64,000 nt of DNA, taken from Thermoplasmata archaeon. Its GTDB lineage: Archaea > Thermoplasmatota > Thermoplasmata > Lutacidiplasmatales > UBA184. Location of the stretch: the NCBI GenBank assembly GCA_022750055.1, contig JAKIWL010000001.1, positions 434,001 to 498,000 of the forward strand. Reading direction: 5' to 3'. Below are positions 51,301-59,400 of the stretch, piece after piece (position 1 is the first letter of the stretch; the number at the start of each line of letters is the position of its first letter). The notes under the pieces were generated by a model. It ran no database searches. It had not been told where the DNA came from and worked only from the letters and a program-made list of their open reading frames with translations. The translations under genes and the position numbers were made by a program.

Positions 51301-52496
51301 GCGGCGGCCTCGAGGACGGGGTGCAGGCTCTGGTAGGAGCCGTCGGCGCTCGCGTTGCACGCGGCGTGGCAGGGGGTTGCGAAGGAATTGAACACGCCCA
51401 CATCGTTCTCTCCCCAGCTCATCGTGATCGCGTTCACCGCGTCGTGCGCGACCAACCAATCGACCGACTGGTACAGGCCGGCGTTCGAGTTCGGCGCGAG
51501 GGTCATGTCGATCGCCGCGCCGGGGGCCATCGCCCTCGTCCACTCGATGTCGAGCGCCTCCTCGGCGCCCCACCCCGTGTAGGTCGTGTTGAGGTTCCCA
51601 CCGGTCGGGACCGGGTAAACGTAGGAGACATTCCCGTGGGGGAGGGAGAACGTCGTGGTGAAAGAGGAGTAGTCGCTCGCCAGCTGGGTCTGCGTCTCGG
51701 CGGCGTCGTAGGTATCTACGACCCCCACGCGCGTCCCTGTTCCGTTGTCCCCAGCGTTGAGAAGGGTGGTGAGGTTGTAGGCGGTATGGGCCAGGCAGGG
51801 CGTGATCCAGGAGCTCGACGGGCAACTCGAGGCCGACGGGATGCGGACGGCGGCGCCGGACGGCTTGAGGGGGCCCACCGAGGGGTGGATCTGGGTCTGG
51901 TCACCAAGTCCCACCACCCCCTGCCACGGGATCCCGGAGGGCAACCGGGCCGGCGTCGGGTGGCTGTAGAAGGTGTGGCCCCCCGCGCGGTACGACTCGA
52001 AGCTTGTATCGAAGGCGCGGGCCGTCTCGGCCGACGGACCCTGGACGAACAGCATCGTCCGGTCGGGGCTCGTGCTCACGCCGAGGCCGAAGGACCGGAA
52101 GTACGCGACCGCCGAATCGTAGGCGCCCTGGGTCGGCCCGTACCGGTCGGCGATCTCACTCGGGGTTAGGAAGTGATGGTAAGCCGGGCTCCCGGGGGCG
52201 TACTCGAGGGCGATCGCGTTGGCGAGGCCGCTTGGGTCGGAAAGCGAGAGGCCGACCGAGAGAGCGATGGAGGCGGACGCAGGGAGCGGCCCGAGGCGCT
52301 GGACGGTACTGGTCGCAACAAAGGCTGGCGACACGACCTCTCCCGTGGGGTCAGGTCCCGCGCCCGGCCACTGTGGGGCCACAGGAGGCGGGGCCCGGTA
52401 CGATAGGACCGAACCGGGGAGCAGGAGCGCGAGGGAGACGCCGACCAACAGGAGGGCGATCCGAAGCGGCGACCCCGGTTGGACGGATCTTCGCAT
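48255..52496 (-). CDS. Secreted sedolisin (S53) peptidase with PKD-like repeats and a C-terminal membrane anchor
   Basis: The 1,413-residue protein begins with a signal helix (RIALLLVGVSLALLLPGSVL), then a pro-kumamolisin domain (about 60-200). The catalytic domain (about 230-600) has AEEALDIEW with Glu312 and Asp316, SASGDCG with Asp411, and EAGTSLSSP with Ser526; this is the Glu-Asp-Ser triad plus oxyanion Asp of sedolisins. About seven PKD-like domains follow (FGDGN, FGDGT, FGDGA, FGDGL motifs, two degenerate). Then come a further Ig-like domain, one membrane helix (TALTILAAGIAVVLAVVSW) and a short basic tail without a zinc finger. Sedolisins cleave proteins in acid. Probably a surface-anchored digestive protease. 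Confidence 0.93.
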   Translation of the reverse strand: MRRSVQPGSPLRIALLLVGVSLALLLPGSVLSYRAPPPVAPQWPGAGPDPTGEVVSPAFVATSTVQRLGPLPASASIALSVGLSLSDPSGLANAIALEYAPGSPAYHHFLTPSEIADRYGPTQGAYDSAVAYFRSFGLGVSTSPDRTMLFVQGPSAETARAFDTSFESYRAGGHTFYSHPTPARLPSGIPWQGVVGLGDQTQIHPSVGPLKPSGAAVRIPSASSCPSSSWITPCLAHTAYNLTTLLNAGDNGTGTRVGVVDTYDAAETQTQLASDYSSFTTTFSLPHGNVSYVYPVPTGGNLNTTYTGWGAEEALDIEWTRAMAPGAAIDMTLAPNSNAGLYQSVDWLVAHDAVNAITMSWGENDVGVFNSFATPCHAACNASADGSYQSLHPVLEAAAAEGISVFSASGDCGAADGTNGVSTNYPASDPYVTGVGGTDLTTTSSGGYVTEGGWAGNSSGTSSPGCQNQGGSGGGYSPFPRPYWQTGPGLPASPKLRGVPDVSILGASPGAEVVISGSLTVEAGTSLSSPMWAGIAADADTYFSSSLGFLNPSLYSIARSSSASTAFHDVTTGFNGYKAGTGWDPITGVGTPNAFVLIPLLGTTSFVPPSVSVDLTASPRFGAAPLTVRFHANSSSGLGPSGFYDVGFGDGNSTVTVNGNASYSFTQPGVFAATATAFNSAGNSSLSQPVTIVVGGGRPLTVSLNVSPVHPAVGAPVTLVANATGGTAPYSYTFLFGDGTFLDGSNRSTVLHAYPYSSGFCPVVVASDALTPPDGGESSAVAVRVGTALTPQCLLSPPLTTNLSVAQPGLDLPGGFVFRPVPSGGLPPYSVTYTANDPYSAACRCPIFSTAGNHTVNATVSDSLDATATASTNVTLYPALSGTFRASVGSGTAPLLVNFSAALTGGHLANATLTHWEFGDGTNATGAVSAHTYPNPGFYVATALASDGFGGHASSAFLIDAYPSGPPPSTMLTATITPALDVPVGVATTFTAQASGALSPYRIHWSLGNNASAFGSPVNETYPYDGCGSPSTCPRSIGLEAEDATGRWLNLTIPLDPPQEGNATALSLVVSGVGVAGVTPFPLRGSALASGMPSPSISWAFGDGASAVGPYGNHTYLTPGNYTVTVRASDPYGDRLVQTRALVVSGIQRYSPFVVGNANRTSGVGPLSVRFTANAGGGAGAPYQYAWTFGDGLTGYGSAVNHTYPTPGSYLANVTATDRLGDPAILSFAVLVYATTALTLAISGLPTTAIAGSTFPLSVWEGAACGVFAVPNCSLTHSSVRLIVLKASAPPPTNATAPLLAVTPDPVGYANFSLTAPTQAGPYTVYVWSVSRGFYGNASANFSVWARMVRQPAGMDAGPLELATALTILAAGIAVVLAVVSWRGRRPVRPRPKGRAPVTPSRPRADEGARRGG

Positions 52497-52579
52497 CGGG
52501 CCGGCTCCCTGCCCTACGATGGTCCATGCTAGTAGATGACGTTCCGGGCCGTTTCACGCTGGGTCTCCCGTGCATGGAC

Positions 52580-52587
52580 GTATTATC
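52580..52587 (+). promoter_or_regulatory. TATA box for the site-2 protease gene
   Basis: TATTATCC lies about 33 nt before ATG 52617, with the purine-rich GGTTGGAGG between them as a possible ribosome site. It argues against the longer frame that begins at 52536. Confidence 0.5.
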
Positions 52588-52616
52588 CCGGCCCGGTTGG
52601 AGGCGGTCGGATCGCG

Positions 52617-53972
52617 ATGCTCACCGCCCTGGATGGTTATCTGATCGCCCTGGCCGCCGTGGCGGCCTACGGGGCGGTACTCTACGGGCTCTACCGGCAA
52701 GGACGACTCGGGCCGGACAGGGCCCTGAGCCTGTTCGGTCCGGCCCTGATGATGAAAACCCAACGCGGGAACGCGTTGCTCGAACGCCTGGGTCGGTTCC
52801 GCCGGTTCTGGACCGTCGCGTCGGACCTCGGACTCCTGCTCGCCGGCGTCGCGATGGTCCTGATCCTCGTGGTGCTCGCCATCGACGCGATCCTCGTCGC
52901 GCGCGTCCCGGCGAGCTCCGCGCCGCAGGTTTCCGAGGCGCTCGGGATCCCCGGGATCAATCCGATCATCCCACTCGGGTACGGCATCGTCGCCCTCGTC
53001 GTCGGGATCGTCCTTCATGAGCTGATGCACGGGGTGATCGCTCGGTCCCAACGGATCGGCGTCAAGAGCGTCGGCGTGCTGTGGTTCGTCGTCCCGATCG
53101 GAGCGTTCGTCGAACAGGACGACGACTCGATGCAAAAGGCGAACCGCCGGGCCCGGGGGCGCGTCGCCGCGGCGGGAGTCCTCGCGAACTTCGCCCTGAC
53201 GGCCTTGTTCTTCGTCCTGCTCTCCGCCGTCGTGAGCTCCTCCGTGGTACCCAATGCCACGGGGGTCGGCGTCGGCTACGTCGTTCCCGGGTTCCCGGCG
53301 AGCAACGCTTCGCTCTCGGCGGGCGACATCATCACGTCGGTCAACGGGACCCCCGTCTCGACCTCCAACGCCCTGTTCGCGGCCCTCGCGAATACGTCGG
53401 CGAACGAGACGATCCCGCTTTCCTTCTACTCTCATTCCGCCGGCCGAGTCCTTACCGAGGCGGTCACGCTCACTTCGGCCCGGTCCTATACCCACAGTCC
53501 GGCCGACGCCAAGCGGGCGTTCCTCGGCGTGTCGCCGAGCTTCCTGACACCGAGCCAACTGAAGGGCGAGCTCGCCAATCCCTCGGGAAGCCGGTACGGC
53601 CCCGTCGTCGGGATCAGCTACTGGGTGGTCCTCCCCCTCGCTAGCCTCGAGCCCGTACAGGGATCGACGACGAACTTCTTCCACCTCTCCGGTCCCCTCG
53701 CCGGCCTGGGCACCTCGGGGTTCTGGGTGCTCGCAAACCTCCTGTTCTGGCTCGCCTGGATGAACCTGCTCCTCGGGCTATCGAACGCACTGCCGCTCGT
53801 CCCGCTCGATGGCGGCCTGCTCTTCCGCGATTTCACCGGCTGGGTCGCCTCGCGCGTCAAGCGCGGGTGGGACGCGGCGAAGATCGACAGGTTCAGCTCC
53901 CGCGCCGTCGCCGTCTCCTCGATCCTCGTCATCTTCCTGATCGTATGGCAGTTCATCGCGCCGCGCCTGTAA
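52617..53972 (+). CDS. Site-2-type intramembrane metalloprotease (M50) with PDZ domain
   Basis: The 451-residue protein has the HELMH zinc motif (HExxH) in a membrane helix (GIVALVVGIVLHELMHGVIA) and NALPLVPLDGG (the NxxPxxxLDGG motif, third zinc ligand) in a later helix. Between them is a PDZ domain with GYVVPGFPASNASLSAGDII and VNGTPV facing outside. About six membrane helices are seen. M50 enzymes cut single-pass proteins inside the membrane after their outer part has been trimmed. The nearby membrane-anchored proteins with zinc-finger tails are possible substrates (inference). It overlaps priL by 28 nt. Confidence 0.9.
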   Translation: MLTALDGYLIALAAVAAYGAVLYGLYRQGRLGPDRALSLFGPALMMKTQRGNALLERLGRFRRFWTVASDLGLLLAGVAMVLILVVLAIDAILVARVPASSAPQVSEALGIPGINPIIPLGYGIVALVVGIVLHELMHGVIARSQRIGVKSVGVLWFVVPIGAFVEQDDDSMQKANRRARGRVAAAGVLANFALTALFFVLLSAVVSSSVVPNATGVGVGYVVPGFPASNASLSAGDIITSVNGTPVSTSNALFAALANTSANETIPLSFYSHSAGRVLTEAVTLTSARSYTHSPADAKRAFLGVSPSFLTPSQLKGELANPSGSRYGPVVGISYWVVLPLASLEPVQGSTTNFFHLSGPLAGLGTSGFWVLANLLFWLAWMNLLLGLSNALPLVPLDGGLLFRDFTGWVASRVKRGWDAAKIDRFSSRAVAVSSILVIFLIVWQFIAPRL

Positions 53973-55123
53973 TCGAACGGGAGCTCTTCGCCGAGTACCC
54001 GTTCCTCCCCGGGGCGGAGGCCCTGATCGAGGAGCTCGCCCCCTCCGTCGGAGCGCTCTTCCGGGACGCCTCATTCGACCCGGCCCGAGCCGCCGGACGC
54101 GCACGCATCCGGGCTGCGATCGACGACCCGGCCGCCGGGAGGGAACTCGCCGAGCTCGCGGCTCTGCGACCGGACGAGCGCTTCCTGTCCTTCCAGTTCG
54201 CCCGCCTGGTCCTGTCGGCGGCCCCCGGTCGGGCCCCGATCCGACGCTGGTCGGTCTGGGAGGCGAAGTCGCTCGAACGCAGACTCCTCCGAGCCCCGGA
54301 CGAGGTAATACGGTCCGTTGCTGAACGCCTGGGCTACGAGTTCGACCTCCGGGACGGCGATGTCTCGGTCGACCTCCCAGAGTACCTCCGGCTCGCCACG
54401 CCGATCCGGGAGGCCGAATTCCGCCTCGCCCGCCAGGCCCTCACCTTGGGCCGGGTGACGGTCGGCAAGGAGCGGGCCGTCCGCCTGCTCGAAGAGGCAG
54501 TTCGCCTCACGCTCACCGAACCGGTCCCGATCTCGCCCGGGACCCGAAGCGCGATCGAGGAGCGCGAGCGAGAGTTCCTCTCGGAGGTCGCCAACCGGCT
54601 CCCGAACCCATCCCCCACCGGTCGGCCCGGTCTCGGTCGATTGCGCCCGGAGCTGTTCCCGCCGTGCATCCGACTGATGCGGCGCACGCTCGAGGATGGC
54701 GAGAACCTCTCCCACTCCGGCCGCTTCGCTCTCGCCGCCTTCCTGTACAAGGCGGGGGCCGACCTGGAGGCGATCGTCGATTCGTACCGCGGCGCGCCCG
54801 ATTTCGACGAGTCGGTGACCCGCTATCAGGTCGACCACATCACGCGCAAGGACGGCGGGGCCGGATACGAGCCCCCCGACTGTGCGACGTTGCGGACCCA
54901 CGGGCTGTGCGCCAGGGAAGGCGACCCGAAGGCGAGGGACACGGCTTGGAGGGCGAGAGACCCGCTCTGTTTCGAAGAGTGGTTACGCCACCCACTCCAG
55001 TACTACCGAACGCGAGGGGAGCGCTCGCCCTCGCAGACGGGGTCGACCGTCACGACGGCGGGTCCGCCAGGGACCGATACGAAACGAGCGCCCGGTGAAG
55101 CGCGGTCCACTGACCGGCGATGA
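53945..55123 (+). CDS. priL: DNA primase large subunit PriL
   Basis: The 392-residue protein has the PriL C-terminal iron-sulfur domain: FPPCIRLMRR, ENLSHSGRFALAAFLYKAG, RYQVDHI, PPDCATLRTHGLC and DPLCFEEWLRHPLQYY, which give four cysteines for a [4Fe-4S] cluster. The N-terminal helical half is divergent but begins with ELFAEYPFLPGAE, as expected. It helps the catalytic PriS make RNA primers; PriS is not in the window. It overlaps the site-2 protease by 28 nt and its 3' end overlaps the convergent transferase gene by 74 nt, so the last 25 residues may be poorly constrained. Confidence 0.92.
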   Translation: MAVHRAAPVIERELFAEYPFLPGAEALIEELAPSVGALFRDASFDPARAAGRARIRAAIDDPAAGRELAELAALRPDERFLSFQFARLVLSAAPGRAPIRRWSVWEAKSLERRLLRAPDEVIRSVAERLGYEFDLRDGDVSVDLPEYLRLATPIREAEFRLARQALTLGRVTVGKERAVRLLEEAVRLTLTEPVPISPGTRSAIEEREREFLSEVANRLPNPSPTGRPGLGRLRPELFPPCIRLMRRTLEDGENLSHSGRFALAAFLYKAGADLEAIVDSYRGAPDFDESVTRYQVDHITRKDGGAGYEPPDCATLRTHGLCAREGDPKARDTAWRARDPLCFEEWLRHPLQYYRTRGERSPSQTGSTVTTAGPPGTDTKRAPGEARSTDRR

Positions 55124-55715
55124 CGAACCATGCCATCGTCACGTCGAGAACGGTGAACGAGACCCCGTAGGCGGAGAGTCGGACGAACGGGGCACTCGGG
55201 GCCCAAGGCCAAGGCAGGGCGAGGTCGCCGATCAGGAACGTCGCGAACGTAAGCAGGATCAGCCGGTCGGCGCGGGCAAGAAGCCCCCGGTACATTCGAC
55301 CGATCCCGACCGCCTGGGCTTGGGTGCCCATGTAGCTGGTCAGCAACAGGCTCGCCAGCGCGAGGAGGGCGAGGGGGGGGTAGGCGTAGCCACTGAGGGC
55401 GATCCCGAGCAGGATGAAGAGGTCGGAGTATCGGTCGAGGACGTGGTCAAGGAAATCCCCCTTCGGGCCGGCCCTCCCCGTCCGCCGGGCGACCTCGCCG
55501 TCCAGGACGTCGAAGACCCCGCCGGAGAAGATGAGCACCGAGACCCCGAGAAAGACGACCGCGCTCGCCCATCGGGCGCCGATCGAAAGTAGGGCGGCTC
55601 CAGCGCTCAAGCCGAGGGCGAGCCAGCTCAACCGCGTCGCTCCGCCGGCGAGGAAGGGGCGGACCATCCGGTCCAGATAGGGGGCGGCCCAGCCCCGGTA
55701 CCCCTCGAGGACCAT
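55050..55715 (-). CDS. CDP-alcohol phosphatidyltransferase family membrane enzyme
   Basis: From ATG 55715 the protein has 221 residues. The signature DVLDGEVARRTGRAGPKGDF, continuing with DHVLDRYSD, fits D-x2-D-G-x2-A-R-x8-G-x3-D-x3-D and gives all metal-binding Asp residues. Several membrane helices follow. It swaps CMP of a CDP-archaeol for an alcohol head group. The inositol-phosphate-type archaeal enzyme (archaetidylinositol phosphate synthase) is a fair guess from the size and the ARTGRAG segment. It is 8 nt behind the kinase gene. Its 3' end overlaps priL by 74 nt. Confidence 0.87.
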   Translation of the reverse strand: MVLEGYRGWAAPYLDRMVRPFLAGGATRLSWLALGLSAGAALLSIGARWASAVVFLGVSVLIFSGGVFDVLDGEVARRTGRAGPKGDFLDHVLDRYSDLFILLGIALSGYAYPPLALLALASLLLTSYMGTQAQAVGIGRMYRGLLARADRLILLTFATFLIGDLALPWPWAPSAPFVRLSAYGVSFTVLDVTMAWFVIAGQWTALHRALVSYRSLADPPS

Positions 55716-55723
55716 GGGCGGCC

Positions 55724-56305
55724 CTAGCTGGGGTCCCGCAAAAGGAAGTCGGTCACGCGAGGGTCTGCGAGCCAATCGACGCTCCCGTAGCGCGCCTGCC
55801 AGCGAGTGCGGGCGAGCCCGCCCACTTCGCGGGCGACCGAACGGACGCTGCGGCCCGTTGTATCCACTTCGCGAACCGAACGGCCAAGCTCCAGGCACTC
55901 GAGGAGAACCCCGTCGAGGGCCTCCGAGGAGGCGTTTTCGCGACGGGCCCGGCCGTTCCCACGGCGAGCCCTTTGGAGCCTTCGGTACAGTTCGATCGGA
56001 TGGCAGCGGAGCAGGATGACTTCCCGTACGGGAAGCAGGTGGGAAAGGTGTCCGACGATGAGGGTGGTCCGTGCAGGCGGCGGCTGACGCGAAAGCCAAC
56101 GCCCAAGGCGGCCGAGGTCGACCTCGACGCCAGTGGCGACGGAGCGCCCGAGACGGGTGCGGAGGGCGAGCGTGGCGACCTCCACTACCGGGACCAGAGG
56201 CGGGAGAGAGCCCGCACAGCGGGATTTTCCGGTTCCCGGGGTGCCCGAGAGGGCGACGTAGCGTGCGGGGGACCGGAGACGGTTTTGGCCCCGAGATGCG
56301 GGCAC
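55724..56305 (-). CDS. Adenylate kinase-like NTPase, Fap7/AK6 type
   Basis: The 193-residue protein starts at GTG 56305. Walker A is ALSGTPGTGKSRC (about residue 19-31), followed by a short lid and GHLSHLLPVREVILLRCHP, then YRRLQRARRGNGRARRENA (basic lid) and the C-terminal DWLADPRVTDFLL. This is the archaeal Fap7/hCINAP pattern, involved in maturation of the small ribosomal subunit as an ATPase/adenylate kinase. A TTCAAATACC box about 26-30 nt upstream supports the start and a leaderless transcript. Confidence 0.8.
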   Translation of the reverse strand: MPASRGQNRLRSPARYVALSGTPGTGKSRCAGSLPPLVPVVEVATLALRTRLGRSVATGVEVDLGRLGRWLSRQPPPARTTLIVGHLSHLLPVREVILLRCHPIELYRRLQRARRGNGRARRENASSEALDGVLLECLELGRSVREVDTTGRSVRSVAREVGGLARTRWQARYGSVDWLADPRVTDFLLRDPS

Positions 56306-56328
56306 GGAAAGTGCTGGAACCTAGCGAA

Positions 56329-56337
56329 GGTATTTGA
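56329..56337. promoter_or_regulatory. TATA element between the kinase and large sedolisin genes
   Basis: GTATTTGAA on the plus strand, TTCAAATAC on the minus strand. It stands 24-32 nt before GTG 56305 (minus). On the plus strand it would give a start near 56359, past the ATG at 56350, which favours the ATG at 56407 for the sedolisin. Confidence 0.45.
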
Positions 56338-56406
56338 AGGGTCGTCGGTATGAGCGCGCTAGCCCCCGGCCCGCCGGAGGCAATCCGACGCGCCCGGAGA
56401 AACAGA

Positions 56407-59400
56407 ATGAGCCAAATCGAGCCATCTAGAGCTGAGCCACAGGCCGCACCCTACGCATCCACCCGGAAGGGGCTGTTCCTGCCCATCCTAGCCGTGTTGA
56501 TCATGGTCCTGAGCGGCGGCGCGATGCTCGGCGTACCTAGCGGGCACCCAGGTGCGACGCCCGTCGCCCCACGAGGTGGAGCCGCCTTCCTTTCCCCCAT
56601 GACCCTTCAGTCGGGCGCACAGCTTCAATCCGACCCGGTTCAAGCGATCGCCGGCGCCCCCCTTTCGAACCTCCCGAACGCGACCGTCCTAGGCCCGGCC
56701 CCCCAGAACCAGCAGGTCTGGTTCACCATTGGCTTCCCCCTCCGGAATCAAGGGGAACTTGAACAGATCATCAGTGAGCAGCAGCTCCCTGGTTCTCCCC
56801 TTTACCATCACTGGCTCACGACCGCCCAGGAACAGGTCATGTTCGGCCCACCGTCTGCCGAGGTCCAGGACACGGTGAATTACTTCACCTCCCTCGGGAT
56901 GCAGGTCGGAACCTACGGTCCCCTTTCCGTCTCCTTCCACGCGCCCACGAGCCTGGTTTCCACTGCGTTCCACACGACCCTGAGCATGGTGCGTTACCAC
57001 AACACCACCCAATCCAAAACGACGATCGCGAATTCGGCGCCCCTGTCCCTGCCCCGCCCCATCGCCTCCGGGATCAGCTCGATCGACGGCCTCAGCGGCC
57101 CGGGCAACTACCGGTACTACCACTCCATCGACCCGTCGCTCGCCCAGTCGATCTATCAGGCGGAGGCGGCCCAGGCCGGGGTGCAGCCTGCCTCCGGCCC
57201 CGGGATCGCCCCCATCGTCTACAACGCGACGATGGCGGAACTGTACAATTACACGGACCAGGCTTTCGCCTGGTTCAGCTTCCAGCGCCCTTACCACACC
57301 CAGGTCCTGACCTCTCGATACCAGTCGATCTCGGCCGCCACGTTCAACCAGCTGTTCCAGGCGAACCCCCTCCTCGCGCAGGGATACAACGGCAACTCGA
57401 CGGGTAAGCCGATCACGATCGCGATCGTGATGGAGGGCGGGATCAATCCGGGGGACCTCCAAGCGTACTCCCAACTCGTCTACAACAACCCGAACCAGAT
57501 CGTCAACCGCGTCACACCAGACCCGATCGACGGGGCGTACACGTGGAACGGGACGCTGTACTATACCGACGGCGGCTCGGGCGAGATGGCGCTCGACATC
57601 GAGTTCTCCAGCACGATGGCGCCCGGTGCCCACATCATCCCGGTCTACTCCCAGGGATTCTTTGGCAACATGCTCGACGACCAGTACGCGGCCCTTGCAA
57701 CCATGAGCCCGACGCCCAACATCATCTCGAACTCCTGGGGGGGTCCCGAGGACGAGGCAGGCACCCTCTACACCCCAGGCATCGGCAGCGACCTGTTGAT
57801 GCACACCTACTTCATGCTCCTCGACGCGAAGGGCGCCTCGATCCTCGCCTCGAGCGGGGATGGGGGAGGGTTCGACCCGACGACGGGGATCCTGTCGGGA
57901 TCGTTCCCCGCGACCGACCCGTACGTGCTGTCGGTCGATGGGCTGCGCTCGAACGCCCAGGACGGTTACGGCAAGGTCTTCCCGGGCCAGAACCTGACCT
58001 ACGGCCACCTCCAGACGTTCATCCCGCTCCTCAATAATTTCAAGCCTGGCCTCGGGGTCAACGTCGACTTCCGGGTGACCAAGGCGCAGGGGCTGCACAA
58101 CCAGTCGTTCTGGTACCACCCGATCTCCAACCTGACGCTTTACTCAGGGCCGCCGACCAGCTCGGGCGGGTTCGGCCTGAGCTACTGGTACCAACAGCCT
58201 TGGTACGAACACGGGATCGGCGTCCCGAACACCGGGCGTTCCCTCGGCAGCGCCGTCGCGGCCGAGGCCGACTTCAACATGTCGATCTTCTTCGATGGGG
58301 TACCGAACTTCCTCTACGGCGGGACGAGCTTCGCCTGCCCGACCGTCGCGGGCGAGTTCGCCGACGTCGCCGACTTCCTGCGAGCCCCGGGTAACGGCCA
58401 CAGCTCCTACCTCGGCAACCTCAACGTCCCGGTCTACGAGATCGGCAACATGTGGGCGAACGGGAACCTCACCCTCCCACCCTATTACGACATCAACAAC
58501 AACGGGTCGAGCTATTGGGGCAGCTTCGGGGCGAGCCAACAGTATGCCTGGCCCCCGGGCCAGAACTTCCCAGTCGGCCCGAACGGTAAATCGGACTACG
58601 GCACCACCCTCCCCGGATGGGACTTCCCGACCGGCTGGGGTTCGATCAACGTCTACAACTTCGCCCAGGACATGAACGTCCTAGAGAACACGAAGGGGTT
58701 CAGCACGGTCAACTCGACGAGCTTTGCCGCCGCGCCGAAGCTCTGGTTCAACATGACCCTGAACCAGACCTACACGATCGACGTGAACACGACCGCGTCA
58801 ATCGCTGCGTCGAGTCCTGTGGTCTGGGTCGAGTACTTCCCGCAAGGGCTCCCCGAGCAGAAGATCAAGTTCAGCGGTGGGCAGCTTACACTAGTGGCTA
58901 GCCCCTCCCTCGGACTCCGCTTCACCCTGAACACAGGCGGAGCCCCGTTCGCCCCGAGCTACTCTCCCGGTCTGCTCATCTTCACCTTGGGCAACGCGAG
59001 CGACAAGAGCATCGGCTTCGCGTACGACTGGCTCAACCCGGCGATCCCTCCGGGCGCCCTCACCGTGACCGTCCTCAACCCCGGTTCCGGTTCGATCACC
59101 GGCGGATGCGCGAGCGCGAACCTGGACAACCCCCTTGGCGCATTGATCCCTCCGCTCGTCCAGTCGGGCCTGTCCTGCTCGGCGTTCTCCCAGTGGACCG
59201 GGGGCCAGTCGAACGTCGGAGTCCTCTATGAGAACACCTTCGCGGTCAAGGTCACAAGTGCGGCGGGGGTCCCGGTCTATAACGCCGTCGTGACGGCAAC
59301 CGTTCCTCAGCTCACCGACCTCGCCTGGGTCGGCTCCCACGCGGAGCTTGAGTCGAGCTATTACGGGCGGAGCGCCGATCAACCGACTCGCGTCATCTCG

